Positions 1 to 7,561 of a DNA stretch of 10,336 bases are shown in pieces. Numbering within the stretch: the stretch's first letter is position 1; each line of letters starts with the position of its first letter. The notes under the pieces are model-generated. The model saw only the letters and a program-made list of their open reading frames with translations, did no database searches and was not told the DNA's origin. The stretch comes from Bacillota bacterium. GTDB taxonomy: Bacteria; Bacillota; Clostridia; Christensenellales; Aristaeellaceae. A program made the translations under genes and the position numbers. The stretch lies in contig JAEZJP010000141.1 of the NCBI GenBank assembly GCA_023415715.1, positions 1 through 10,336 on the forward strand, read 5' to 3'.

Positions 1-1502
1 GGGGTGGGCTTGGGGGTCGGGGTCGGGGCCGGGGTCGGAGGGACGTATTTGAACAGTTTGCGCAAAAGCTCCGGTGAGGCTGTCTTGCCGTCTCCTCCTT
101 CGCCCAGCACCTTCAAAAAGGCTGCCAAAGCCGTCACGGTATCATTGTCGTATCTGCTGTTTGCCTCTTTGGAAAGGAATTTAAGCTTTCGTAAACGTTC
201 CTGCATTTCCTTTACGCGAACGCCTGTGTCGCCCTTTTTCAACAGAATGTATTCATCACATTTGGGAGCATTCTTTTTAAACAGCGCTGTCTGTGTTTTC
301 ACGCCTGCGATGCCGTCGATCTTCAAATTGGCTTTCTTCTGGAACAGCTTGATGGCATCCACGGTGCGGGCGCCGTATTCGCCGTCCACCGGCGCGGCCA
401 GGTAGTTAAGTTCACGCAGCCGCGTCTGCAATTTTTCCACACGCACGCCATCGTACCCTTTCTTTAGCTGCACATACAATACAAATTCCGGCGCGCCTGA
501 TTCAAACAGCCTCTGCTGCAGTCTATCCGTTGCCACGCCATCCTGGCTTGCGCCGATGGCGTCCTGAAAATAGCGTACGGCCCGCTTCGTGTTCGATCCG
601 AAAACGCCGTCGCTGGAGCCGCAATTGTAGCCCAGTTCATTCAGGCGTTCTTGCAACGCCTTGACATCTTCCCCGCGGGAGCCCATGGAAAGCTTCGGAT
701 ATGCATTGGCGGTTGGCGCAGGGGTGGCCGTTGGCTTTGGTGTCGTCGTCAGCTGTACCGTTGGAGTTGGCGAGAGGGTGGCGGGCGGCTTCTCCGTTGC
801 CGCGAGCTGAAGGACATCCATCAAACGCTGGATGTGGCACTCGGTAACGTCCAGGCCTTCAAAATCCGCATTGGACTCCATCCGTACATATTTTACAATG
901 TAAGGGAAGGCGGGATCAGAGGAAGCGCTTTGGCTTACGTTATCCGCCATTTGTACAAGCAGGCCGCCCAGCCGGTTTGGGTTCCTAGAAGAATAAGAAT
1001 CATAAAAACCAATGCCCGCAAGCAAATTACCGTCCGCATCCAGCGCATATCGTTCAACAATGATGGATGTTTCCGGCATAATGGGCATATTCAGGAGGTA
1101 CGTATCCGTAGCCTGATCAAAACGGATATCCGTTACGCTTTGGGGGATATCCGGAAGGCTTGTAAATCCATAGAAAGAAGCCGCCGCATATTCCTGTATG
1201 ACTGATGCAGGGAGGACGATCTGCCTATCCGTATATTTTGTCAGGGCATTTGCATAACTCCAGTCCGCACCGTGAAAATACAGCTGCGTCCAGAAAAATT
1301 GCGGATCATTTGCGTTATAGGCAACCTTGCCGTCAATGCCCATGCTGCGCGCAAAGCTGTCAAATACGGGGATCATGCGGTTCAGTTTTTCTTCTACGGT
1401 TCCAGTTGCAAATGTTTGCGCCTGCCTACCGGCAGGTTCCGCGTATGCGGTTGTTGTGATCAACAGCAAGGCTGCCATCACGATGCAAAGCAGTCGTTTC
1501 AT
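1..1502 (-). CDS. Secreted protein with three peptidoglycan-binding (PG_binding_1) repeats, C-terminus cut by window edge
   Basis: Open from an ATG at 1502 to the left edge (about 500 residues seen, no stop reached), so the C-terminus is missing. The first 21 residues form a signal peptide: MKR, a hydrophobic core, then AYA just before EPAG. Residues about 22-240 form a domain I do not recognise. Residues about 243-263 are a Pro/Thr-rich linker. Three repeats follow at about 266-330, 335-405 and 410-485. Each has the PG_binding_1 pattern (LxxGxxGxxVxxLQxRLxxLxY, then DGxxGxxTxxAVxxFQ); the third is the most divergent. A second linker of PTP/PKP units starts at about 487 and runs off the window. 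By family knowledge such repeats hold secreted proteins on peptidoglycan. No catalytic wall-hydrolase domain is visible in the part present. A GGGAGTGAG ribosome binding site lies just upstream; no convincing promoter was found. Confidence 0.85.
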   Translation of the reverse strand, partial: MKRLLCIVMAALLLITTTAYAEPAGRQAQTFATGTVEEKLNRMIPVFDSFARSMGIDGKVAYNANDPQFFWTQLYFHGADWSYANALTKYTDRQIVLPASVIQEYAAASFYGFTSLPDIPQSVTDIRFDQATDTYLLNMPIMPETSIIVERYALDADGNLLAGIGFYDSYSSRNPNRLGGLLVQMADNVSQSASSDPAFPYIVKYVRMESNADFEGLDVTECHIQRLMDVLQLAATEKPPATLSPTPTVQLTTTPKPTATPAPTANAYPKLSMGSRGEDVKALQERLNELGYNCGSSDGVFGSNTKRAVRYFQDAIGASQDGVATDRLQQRLFESGAPEFVLYVQLKKGYDGVRVEKLQTRLRELNYLAAPVDGEYGARTVDAIKLFQKKANLKIDGIAGVKTQTALFKKNAPKCDEYILLKKGDTGVRVKEMQERLRKLKFLSKEANSRYDNDTVTALAAFLKVLGEGGDGKTASPELLRKLFKYVPPTPAPTPTPKPT

Positions 1503-1613
1503 ATACTCACTCCCATCTTTATTCTGTAACTGGTTTATTCCGGCGGCATAACAATAAGACGCCGTACCATTGCGCTTTGTCTCATATTCCCATAAGTTTT
1601 ACATTTTGGTAAT

Positions 1614-1639
1614 ACAAAAAACCGATGCTTAGCATCGGT
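1614..1639 (-). terminator. Intrinsic terminator downstream of the LacI-family remnant
   Basis: Read on the minus strand, an 8-bp perfect stem (ACCGATGC / GCATCGGT) with a three-base loop is followed at once by TTTTTTGTATT. This is a standard Rho-independent terminator for leftward transcription. It lies about 130 bases past the stop of the LacI-like fragment and about 110 bases before the peptidoglycan-binding gene, so it separates the two. The 1640-1771 stretch before it holds no supported gene. Confidence 0.75.
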
Positions 1640-1771
1640 CCAGATCAAAACGAATAGCGGGCAGCTTTCTGTAAGCTTTGTAAAAAGATTGCGGGAGGCT
1701 TGGCGCACGGCGTTTGTTCCTTGCGCGGCCGGCAGGTATTGCATTGCGAAATCCTTCAACACACTGCCGTT

Positions 1772-2284
1772 TTACAGGGTATCCATCTTAAGCAATGTGT
1801 GCGGCATCAGCATTTTCTTGGGCAGTGGTTCCCCGCTTGATGCGCCAATCAACAATTGGGCAGCTTTTACGCCCAGCACGCCGATATGCAGGGAAACCGT
1901 GGTGAGGCGCGGCTGAAAGGAATGCAGGAGCGGGATATTGTCGTAACCGGCAATTGCGTAATCGTGAGGGGCCTCAAGACCGATCTCCATGAACGCGCGG
2001 TGGATCTCCACGGCATAGATATCGCTGGTACAAAGAATGCATGGACGCGGCCCCCTCTTGTAATCAGCCTTGAGCAGCGCGTCCAGATAGCCGGAATCCC
2101 CGAGAATTGTGGCTTCCGCCTGCGGGCATGATGCCATTTCGTCGTCAAATTCCTGCTTTCTGCGCACAAGAGAGTACTTTAGCCGGCAGGAAGAAGTTTG
2201 GCCAGAGGGAACAGTTGGGCAAAGCCGACGGGGAATGGATCGGCAACAAACACGATTCGGGATGAAGTGGAATTCTTGGTTCAA
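1772..2284 (-). pseudogene. LacI/GalR-family transcriptional regulator remnant (C-terminal sugar-binding part only)
   Basis: The last ~90 residues match the end of LacI/GalR regulators. They show PCILCTSDIYAVEIHRAFMEIGLEAP, then the hallmark DYAIAGYDNIPL, then PRLTTVSLHIGVLGVKAAQLL and a short tail to a TAA at 1772. The other end is broken. The open frame begins only at a weak TTG (2284), with an N-terminus that is not LacI-like. A plausible continuation (RIVFVADPFPVGFAQ) lies in a different frame at about 2255-2210 and stops soon after, with another stop upstream of it. No helix-turn-helix DNA-binding domain can be found in any frame up to the next gene. A full regulator is about 330-340 residues, so roughly half is missing. 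I infer an inactive relic that once controlled a neighbouring sugar gene. A free sugar-binding domain is possible but unlikely. Confidence 0.7.
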
Positions 2285-2435
2285 AAATGAGTAATTGATT
2301 CGTGAGAAGTGGAGAATGATCGGAGGAATTCTAGGAAAATATCTGATAGAGTGGTGCTTGTTGTTCTTTCTTCTGAATAATCTGAGGCGAACTTAATACC
2401 CGCCCCTTTTTTTGATGGTATTTGTTACACTTTTT

Positions 2436-2444
2436 TGCTATGAT
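2436..2444 (+). promoter_or_regulatory. Candidate extended -10 promoter for the ROK-SIS gene
   Basis: TGCTATGAT matches an extended -10 element (TGnTATAAT-like), 33 bases before the start at 2478. The -35 region at the ideal spacing is poor, as is common for extended -10 promoters. The ribosome binding site AAAGGAAAGGG lies between this element and the ATG. No clear operator was seen. The rest of 2285-2435 holds no gene. Confidence 0.4.
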
Positions 2445-2477
2445 GGATGTCAGTTCAAAAGGAAAGGGAATTAGAAA

Positions 2478-4154
2478 ATGAGGCAACAAGGTTCCGGCCA
2501 TAAGCCGTTTCTGGGCCTTGATATCGGCGGCACCAAGTGCGCCGTGCTGCTTGCGCATGTGGACGGCGGTATAAAGATAGATGACAAGATCCGCTTTGAC
2601 ACCCAGGCGGAACTGGGTAAGGATCATACGGTATCCATGCTCTATGAGGCCATGGATGCCATGCTGAGCAAACATGGCCTGGAACCCAAAGACCTGCGTG
2701 CCATAGGGGTAAGCTGCGGCGGCCCGCTGGATTCAAGAAGCGGTATGATCCTCTGCCCGCCCAATCTGCCCGGATGGGTGAACGTACCCCTGGCGAGTAT
2801 GCTAACCGGGCGGTACGGCGTTCCCGCCTTCTTGCAAAACGATGCCAACGCCTGCGCACTGGTGGAGTGGAAGCTCGGCGCGGGCCGGGGCACGCGCAAT
2901 ATGGTCTTTTTAACCATGGGCACCGGCATGGGCGCGGGGATCATTGCCGAAGGTAACCTGCTTTGCGGCATGAGCGACATGGGGGGCGAGGTGGGGCATC
3001 TTCGCCTGATGGAGGACGGCCCGGTAGGCTTTCATAAGGCCGGTTCCTTTGAAGGCTTTGTAAGCGGCGGGGGAATTGGCCGGCAGGCGGTAGAATGGAC
3101 GCGGCGGATGTGCAGGGAAGAAAAGCCGCCCAAGTGGGTAAGGGACGGCGTTCAGGATACGGACATTAACGCCAAGCTGATTGCGGAGTATGCCAAGGCT
3201 GGAGATGCGGACGCATTGGCGATTTTCAGCCATGTGGGGGAGATGCTTGGGCGGGGCCTCAGCCTACTGGTGGATACGCTCAATCCGGAATGCATTGTGA
3301 TCGGCAGCGTGTTTGTACGCTGCGAGGAGCTGCTGCGCCCGGCCATGGAAGCGGCGCTTCAAAGGGAGGCGATCCCCTTTTCGCTGAAGGGCCTCAAAGT
3401 GGTGCCCGCCACGACCGGCGAAGCACTTGGCGACCTGGCCAGCATCATGGTAGCGCTGTATGCCCTTCAAATAGATCCCATGGAGGAAGCATCAGAGCTT
3501 AGCCTCAAGGTGCTTTATCACCTGGAGCGGGCTATTGAACACCATCCGGATCTTGAGGACCAGCGCGAGAACATGCTGGCCGTTTATCAGACGCTGAAAA
3601 AATGCTTTCATGACGGCGGAAAGCTGCTTATAGCCGGCAACGGCGGAAGCTGTGCCGACGCGCAGCATATTGCCGGGGAACTGATGAAGGGATTTTATTT
3701 ACAAAGGCCGCTTCCGGATAAGGAGCAGGAGGCAATTCTGCAATCTACTCACGAGACCATGATCGATGCGCGCCGATTGCTCCAGCGCGCGCTGCCTGTG
3801 ATCGTACTCAGCGAACACAGCGCTTTATCCACTGCCTTTGCCAATGATGTAAGCCCCGAACTTACTTTTGCCCAGCAGGTGGTTGGATATGGCCGCAAGG
3901 GCGATGTTTACCTCGGGATCAGCACCAGCGGTAACGCCCGCAATGTGCTGCTGGCGGCGCAGGTGGCTAAAGCAAGGGAGCTTACGGTGATTGGGCTGAC
4001 CGGAGGAACAGGCGGAAAGCTGGCAAAGATTGCCGATGAGGCTGTGGTTGTAAAGGGAAATTGCCCGGCCGATGTGCAGGAGCTTCACCTTCCGGCTTAT
4101 CATGCGCTGTGCGCCATGCTGGAGGAGCATTTTTTCGGCGCAGGGGAGGCATAA
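2478..4154 (+). CDS. Fusion of ROK-family sugar kinase and GmhA-like SIS phosphosugar isomerase
   Basis: A 558-residue cytoplasmic protein made of two enzymes. Residues ~11-330 are a ROK kinase: phosphate-binding DIGGTK (15-20), catalytic base D122 in QNDANA, TMGTGMGAG, and GEVGH with H174. ROK proteins normally follow this with a CxCGxxGC zinc motif. Here the matching stretch (~181-192) reads GPVGFHKAGSFE with no cysteine, though E192 is kept. Residues ~340-558 are a SIS domain close to phosphoheptose isomerase GmhA: AGNGGSCADAQH (386-397), E401 in the position of the GmhA catalytic Glu, GISTSGNARNV, and QELHLPAYH with H537 in the position of the catalytic His. GmhA is ~195 residues; this domain is ~220 because of extra sequence after GELMKGF. 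It probably phosphorylates an aldose and isomerises an aldose/ketose phosphate, perhaps in sequence. The sugar is unknown. It has its own promoter region and faces the desulfidase gene. Confidence 0.88.
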   Translation: MRQQGSGHKPFLGLDIGGTKCAVLLAHVDGGIKIDDKIRFDTQAELGKDHTVSMLYEAMDAMLSKHGLEPKDLRAIGVSCGGPLDSRSGMILCPPNLPGWVNVPLASMLTGRYGVPAFLQNDANACALVEWKLGAGRGTRNMVFLTMGTGMGAGIIAEGNLLCGMSDMGGEVGHLRLMEDGPVGFHKAGSFEGFVSGGGIGRQAVEWTRRMCREEKPPKWVRDGVQDTDINAKLIAEYAKAGDADALAIFSHVGEMLGRGLSLLVDTLNPECIVIGSVFVRCEELLRPAMEAALQREAIPFSLKGLKVVPATTGEALGDLASIMVALYALQIDPMEEASELSLKVLYHLERAIEHHPDLEDQRENMLAVYQTLKKCFHDGGKLLIAGNGGSCADAQHIAGELMKGFYLQRPLPDKEQEAILQSTHETMIDARRLLQRALPVIVLSEHSALSTAFANDVSPELTFAQQVVGYGRKGDVYLGISTSGNARNVLLAAQVAKARELTVIGLTGGTGGKLAKIADEAVVVKGNCPADVQELHLPAYHALCAMLEEHFFGAGEA

Positions 4155-4269
4155 GCTTTACAGCTTAAGTGCCGGTAAAGATAGCAGCCATACAACGGGA
4201 AAAATTAACGAATGATAAGACAGAAAAATCAGACACCGAAGCGTCAGAATTTTTATTTAGTCTCATATA

Positions 4270-4315
4270 AAAAGGCTGCCATCCGGCTTTTCAATCATCC
4301 GGATGGCAGCCTTTT
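4270..4315. terminator. Bidirectional intrinsic terminator between convergent genes
   Basis: A perfect 17-bp stem (AAAAGGCTGCCATCCGG / CCGGATGGCAGCCTTTT) encloses a 12-base loop. A T-run follows the stem on both strands: CTTTTCAT on plus and CCTTTTTATAT on minus. It lies 116 bases after the plus-strand fusion gene and just after the stop of the minus-strand desulfidase-like gene, so it can end transcription from both sides. Confidence 0.88.
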
Positions 4316-4324
4316 CATATCTTA

Positions 4325-5620
4325 TCATTCCGCCATAATGCGTATGATTTCCCGGTCGGTTTCCTGCATGCCGTCCTTGCTTAAGCGGACGATGTTGTGC
4401 AGCGTGTTTTCGATTCCCTTGGACAAAATGCCGTCGCCGCCGCGAAATTGCTGCCCGTTTTTGTACATCCGGTAGCCAAGGATGCCCGCGTCCACCGAGG
4501 CCGCAATCTTGGCCGCGCAGGAAGGCTTTGCCCCGTCGCATACTATGCCGGAGGTGATGGCCAGCGCGTTGACAACGGTATGGCAGATGACATTGAAGTC
4601 TCCGCCCAGCAGATAGGCGATGCCGGCCCCGGCAGCCGCGCCTGCGCTCACCGCTCCGCAAAATGCTGAAAGGCGGCCAATGCCATATTTTTGATGGATG
4701 GCCGTAAGGTTCGATAAGGTCAATGCCCGGTACAGCGCTTCGCTGCCGGCGCCTATATCCCTGGCATATTCGATGACCGGGAGGGAAACGGTAAGCCCCT
4801 GGTTCCCGCTGCCGGAATTGATCACCACAGGCAGCGCGCAGCCGTCCATACGGGCGTCGCTTCCCGCGGCGGCCATGGCTTTGGCACGTGTCTGAAGGTC
4901 GGGGTTGGGCTCACTCAGCAGCACGCGGCCGATGTTTGCGCCCCAGCTTCCCCTAAGACCTTCCTCAGCTATTTTCGTGTTGCATAGGATTTGCAGGTCC
5001 AGAACATCCTTCACGTCTTCCATGTCCACAGTCGCAGCGAAATCATAAATCCCCTCCATGGTCAGGGGATCCTCCTGCTCATGAGAAACATCTTCTCCCG
5101 CTGTAAACGCGTCCAGCAGCAATCTGCCGTCCTTTTCAATCCGCACCACATTGGTGTGGTAACCTGCGATGCGCACACTGGCATTTAAGGAGCCGCATGT
5201 AAGCGTAACCGTCACATCCAGTGCGCTTTGGGTGGCGGCGGGGGAAACCTTGACGGGAACGCTGTCAAGAAACTGCCGAATTTCCTCAAGAGCAGATTCG
5301 TTTAAGCCGGCAATGACCTCCAGCTGCCTGTCGGGATCCCCGGCTACGATGCCTGCCGCCGCAGCGGCTGCGATGCCTTTCATGCCGCCAGTATTGGGGA
5401 CGACTACGCTTTTCACGTTTTTGATGACATTGCCGCTGACCAAAACAAACACAGAATCGGGCACCGCTTGAAGCGTTTTGCGCGCGAGCGCCGCGCAGTA
5501 GGCGATGGTGACCGGTTCCGTACAGCCCATGGCCGGGACCAGTTCTTTTTTAAGCACATCAAGATATGTCTGATAAAGAATATCACCCTTTTGCATAGCG
5601 GATGGCACCGTCCCTCTCAT
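4325..5620 (-). CDS. L-cysteine desulfidase family protein (UPF0597 / CyuA-YhaM-like, serine-dehydratase-alpha fold)
   Basis: A 431-residue cytoplasmic protein matching the UPF0597/CyuA family along its whole length. That family includes archaeal and E. coli iron-sulfur enzymes that split L-cysteine into pyruvate, ammonia and sulfide. The opening motif ELVPAMGCTEP carries C33. Further on are NSGSGNQG (268-275), FCGAVSAGAAAG with C321, and CDGAKPSC with C361 and C368. C33, C321 and C361 fit the spacing of the three cysteines reported as [4Fe-4S] ligands in the archaeal enzyme. Two starts are possible: ATG at 5620, 8 nt after the DeoR stop, or ATG at 5596, which gives the N-terminal length usual in the family. 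Neither has a well-placed ribosome binding site, and translational coupling to the DeoR gene is likely. Cysteine as substrate is inferred from the family. The sugar-gene setting leaves another amino-acid or hydroxy-acid substrate possible. Confidence 0.87.
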   Translation of the reverse strand: MRGTVPSAMQKGDILYQTYLDVLKKELVPAMGCTEPVTIAYCAALARKTLQAVPDSVFVLVSGNVIKNVKSVVVPNTGGMKGIAAAAAAGIVAGDPDRQLEVIAGLNESALEEIRQFLDSVPVKVSPAATQSALDVTVTLTCGSLNASVRIAGYHTNVVRIEKDGRLLLDAFTAGEDVSHEQEDPLTMEGIYDFAATVDMEDVKDVLDLQILCNTKIAEEGLRGSWGANIGRVLLSEPNPDLQTRAKAMAAAGSDARMDGCALPVVINSGSGNQGLTVSLPVIEYARDIGAGSEALYRALTLSNLTAIHQKYGIGRLSAFCGAVSAGAAAGAGIAYLLGGDFNVICHTVVNALAITSGIVCDGAKPSCAAKIAASVDAGILGYRMYKNGQQFRGGDGILSKGIENTLHNIVRLSKDGMQETDREIIRIMAE

Positions 5621-5628
5621 TGGACAAA

Positions 5629-6357
5629 TCAGCTTCCGCAGCTGATCAAAATATTATTTTCCATACAGTAATCCACAATGCTTTGCGGGGGATGGCTGTC
5701 GGATATGATATGGGCAAACGCGTTGAGCTTTGCAAAGGTGTTGTAGCTCTGCGAATAGAATCCCTGATGGTCCATAACCAAATAGGCTTCTTCGCTTAAG
5801 TCAATGGCCAAACGTTTTGCAACGCCGTTGTAGAAGTTAGAGTTTGCCACCCCGTATTCCGCCGAGGCGCTTTCCGCCGATATGAAGGCTTTGCGGCAAT
5901 GGAAGGTATCCTTCAGGTTGCCCACCAGCGTATTTGTGGCCGGCTGCAGCTTGCCGCCCGGGCAGATGACGTTGAGCGAATAATTGCCCGCCGCAGCGTT
6001 CAGCGCAAGCAAACTGTTGGTGATGACGGTAACATTCTTTTTTTGAGACAGGAATGGTATGATCTGCGCAATGACCGCGCCTTCATCCAGATAGATGGAA
6101 TCGCCGTCAATAACATGCGAGGCGGCGATGAGCCCCATGGACCCCAAATCCCCCTGTGTCGGCTGTGCGGCCGTGGCAACGGGATAGGAAGCGACGCCAC
6201 CGTAAATCTTTGCCAGCGCGCCCTTGTCCGTTAATTCCTTCAAAGCGCGGCGGATGGTAATAGGCGAAACCATGAAATATTGCCGCAGCTCCTCAATCGA
6301 AGCCTTGCCGTGTGTTTTGACATATTTTTCGATTTGAAGCAGCCGGTCTTGTTTCAT
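5629..6357 (-). CDS. DeoR/GlpR-family transcriptional regulator of sugar metabolism
   Basis: A 242-residue regulator of typical DeoR length. The N-terminal winged helix-turn-helix spans about residues 3-57, with recognition segment SPITIRRALKELTDKGALAKIYGG (~31-54) close to the family signature. Residues ~70-235 form the DeoRC sugar-phosphate sensor: IYLDEGAV, VITNSLLAL, VICPGGKL, EYGVANSN, then LVMDHQGF. The usual Gly-Thr-Thr-like phosphate-loop segment reads DEGAVIAQ, so the ligand contacts may be altered. The start has a strong AAGGAGAG ribosome binding site and a promoter of its own. Its stop lies 8 nt before the desulfidase-like gene, so the two are probably co-transcribed. Such regulators usually bind their own promoter and those of adjacent sugar genes. 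By position this one is the best candidate regulator of the GH4/PfkB and solute-binding genes. The target is inferred. Confidence 0.9.
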   Translation of the reverse strand: MKQDRLLQIEKYVKTHGKASIEELRQYFMVSPITIRRALKELTDKGALAKIYGGVASYPVATAAQPTQGDLGSMGLIAASHVIDGDSIYLDEGAVIAQIIPFLSQKKNVTVITNSLLALNAAAGNYSLNVICPGGKLQPATNTLVGNLKDTFHCRKAFISAESASAEYGVANSNFYNGVAKRLAIDLSEEAYLVMDHQGFYSQSYNTFAKLNAFAHIISDSHPPQSIVDYCMENNILISCGS

Positions 6358-6404
6358 AGCCTCTCCTTGATGCGTTTGATAAACTTTGGGAATATATTGG
6401 ATAC

Positions 6405-6437
6405 ATTATATCATATCACTGCGGCGCATCCTATCAA
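6405..6437 (-). promoter_or_regulatory. Sigma-A promoter for the DeoR gene
   Basis: On the minus strand TTGATA (6437-6432) is followed after 16 bp by TATGAT (6415-6410), which overlaps a second -10 match, TATAAT (6410-6405). This lies about 50 bases upstream of the DeoR ATG and left of the palindromic insertion. The regulator can therefore be transcribed independently of the GH4/PfkB genes. Confidence 0.6.
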
Positions 6438-6497
6438 AATTCGTATTCCCGATGGAAATTTCAACAGATAATTGATGCTGGCGGTTACGTTTTTTAC

Positions 6498-6636
6498 TCC
6501 TTCAGTCGCTGCGGCGACAGCTCCCTCAAGAGGGAGCCTTTTGGAGAGCCTCCCTCTTGCACTCCTCCAGCCTCCTTCGTCGGCAGCCCCCTCAAGAGGG
6601 AGCCATATCGGTGCCGACGAAGGAGGCGGAAGGAGG
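6498..6636. repeat. MITE-like palindromic intergenic repeat with flanking 5-bp duplication
   Basis: About 140 bases of nested inverted repeats. The ends are inverted (TCCTTC at 6498-6503; GAAGGA at 6629-6634), and the same five bases, TTTAC, flank both sides (6493-6497 and 6637-6641), as after a transposition. Inside are GTCGC/GCGAC (6505-6518), GCTCCCTC/GAGGGAGC (6520-6537), CAAGAGGGAG/CTCCCTCTTG (6527-6559) and a 15-bp perfect stem GCCTCCTTCGTCGGC (6570-6584) with 6613-6627. The 20-mers at 6519-6538 and 6585-6604 differ by one base. No transposase is encoded, so any movement would rely on one elsewhere. It lies directly after the PfkB stop and could act as a terminator or RNA-stabilising structure for the GH4-PfkB transcript. 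Confidence 0.72.
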
Positions 6637-6637
6637 T

Positions 6638-7561
6638 TTACGCGTTGGAATGCGTTAGCGTCCCATAATTTGCCTTGTAGCTTCCAAGCAATTGCACTTC
6701 GTTCATTTCCGCGGTCAGGCAGCCGATGCGTGTTACCGAATTGGCTCCTGTGATATTGCCAAGGCGTACGCAGTCGGCGGGACCGTAACCGTGATAGATA
6801 CCGTACATCAGGCCGGACAGGAACGCGTCGCCCGCCCCTGTGGAATCCACATGGGGCACCTTGATGCCCTTGATCCATTCGTTTTTGCCGTTTTGCCTGA
6901 TCACGCAGCCTTTTTCGCTGAGCTTTACAATAACAAAGGGCAAATATTCCGCCAGGTGGTCAAGCGCCTGCTCCACCGTATCCGCCCCGGTGATCTTGAG
7001 GGCTTCCTTTTCATTGGGCGTAAAAAAGTCCACATAGGGCAGAACGTCCTTGTACCAGTTCATGCACAGGCCGTCGTCCCAGAAGGAATCCATGACGATC
7101 ACGGCGCCTTCCGCTTTCAGGCGCTTGCAAAGCTCCGCGTTTTCCAGGGGGATATACGCCACGCGGCTGCCCTTGTAGAATTGATAGAGCGTTTCCGAAT
7201 CCACATGGAAGGCCTCCACGGGGGGACGGTAGGAGACAAGCGCCCGGTCCTCCTCGCAGGAGATGATGCAGCTGATGGTCAGCGGCTCCGCCTCGCGGCT
7301 GGAATGCAGGTTAACAAAGGGAACATGGTTCCAGGCCAATTGTTCGCGCACAAATATGCTCAAATCCCCGCTGCCGGCATACGTGGCAAGCTTCACCGGA
7401 ACCCCAAGGCGCGCCAATTGCACCATGGTGGCTACCGGCCCGCCGCCCAATTGCCGGGAAAAGCTCTTGCTGTAAACCTCTTCCCCCAGCATGGGGACCC
7501 TTGCCATATGCCCGAACAGAAAATCCACGTTTGCGATACCGAATCCGGCGACAAAACTCAT
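6638..7561 (-). CDS. PfkB-family carbohydrate kinase
   Basis: A 307-residue ribokinase-fold enzyme, usual length for PfkB proteins, that transfers phosphate from ATP to a sugar or related compound in the cytoplasm. It shows the N-terminal substrate region (GFGIANVDF), PfkB signature 1 (QLGGGPVATMVQLARLG, 37-53), TPNEKEA (181-187) and PfkB signature 2 (DSTGAGDAFLSG, 239-250) with catalytic base D245. I chose the ATG at 7561 rather than 7570. It lies 9 bases after AGGGGG and makes an ATGA overlap with the GH4 stop, the classic arrangement for translational coupling; the ATG at 7570 abuts the AGGGGG. The TAA stop sits at the edge of the palindromic insertion and inside its flanking TTTAC copy. 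The substrate cannot be told from sequence; coupling to GH4 suggests the sugar that enzyme releases. Confidence 0.9.
   Translation of the reverse strand: MSFVAGFGIANVDFLFGHMARVPMLGEEVYSKSFSRQLGGGPVATMVQLARLGVPVKLATYAGSGDLSIFVREQLAWNHVPFVNLHSSREAEPLTISCIISCEEDRALVSYRPPVEAFHVDSETLYQFYKGSRVAYIPLENAELCKRLKAEGAVIVMDSFWDDGLCMNWYKDVLPYVDFFTPNEKEALKITGADTVEQALDHLAEYLPFVIVKLSEKGCVIRQNGKNEWIKGIKVPHVDSTGAGDAFLSGLMYGIYHGYGPADCVRLGNITGANSVTRIGCLTAEMNEVQLLGSYKANYGTLTHSNA

Noticed and set aside
651..1205. A 184-codon plus-strand open frame
   Set aside because: It is antisense to the peptidoglycan-binding protein, whose signal peptide, linkers and repeats give consistent minus-strand coding.
1535..1762. A 75-codon minus-strand open frame between the LacI remnant and the peptidoglycan-binding gene
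   Set aside because: It reads straight through the intrinsic terminator at 1614-1639 and its product has no recognisable feature.
4152..4167. Small inverted repeat TAAGCT/AGCTTA at the stop codon of the fusion gene
   Set aside because: It has only six pairs and no T-run. The strong stem at 4270-4315 is the credible terminator.
6519..6604. Repeated 20-mers that might suggest the start of a CRISPR array
   Set aside because: There are only two direct copies, each internally palindromic and embedded in larger inverted repeats, with no regular spacers or cas genes. A MITE-like repeat explains them better.
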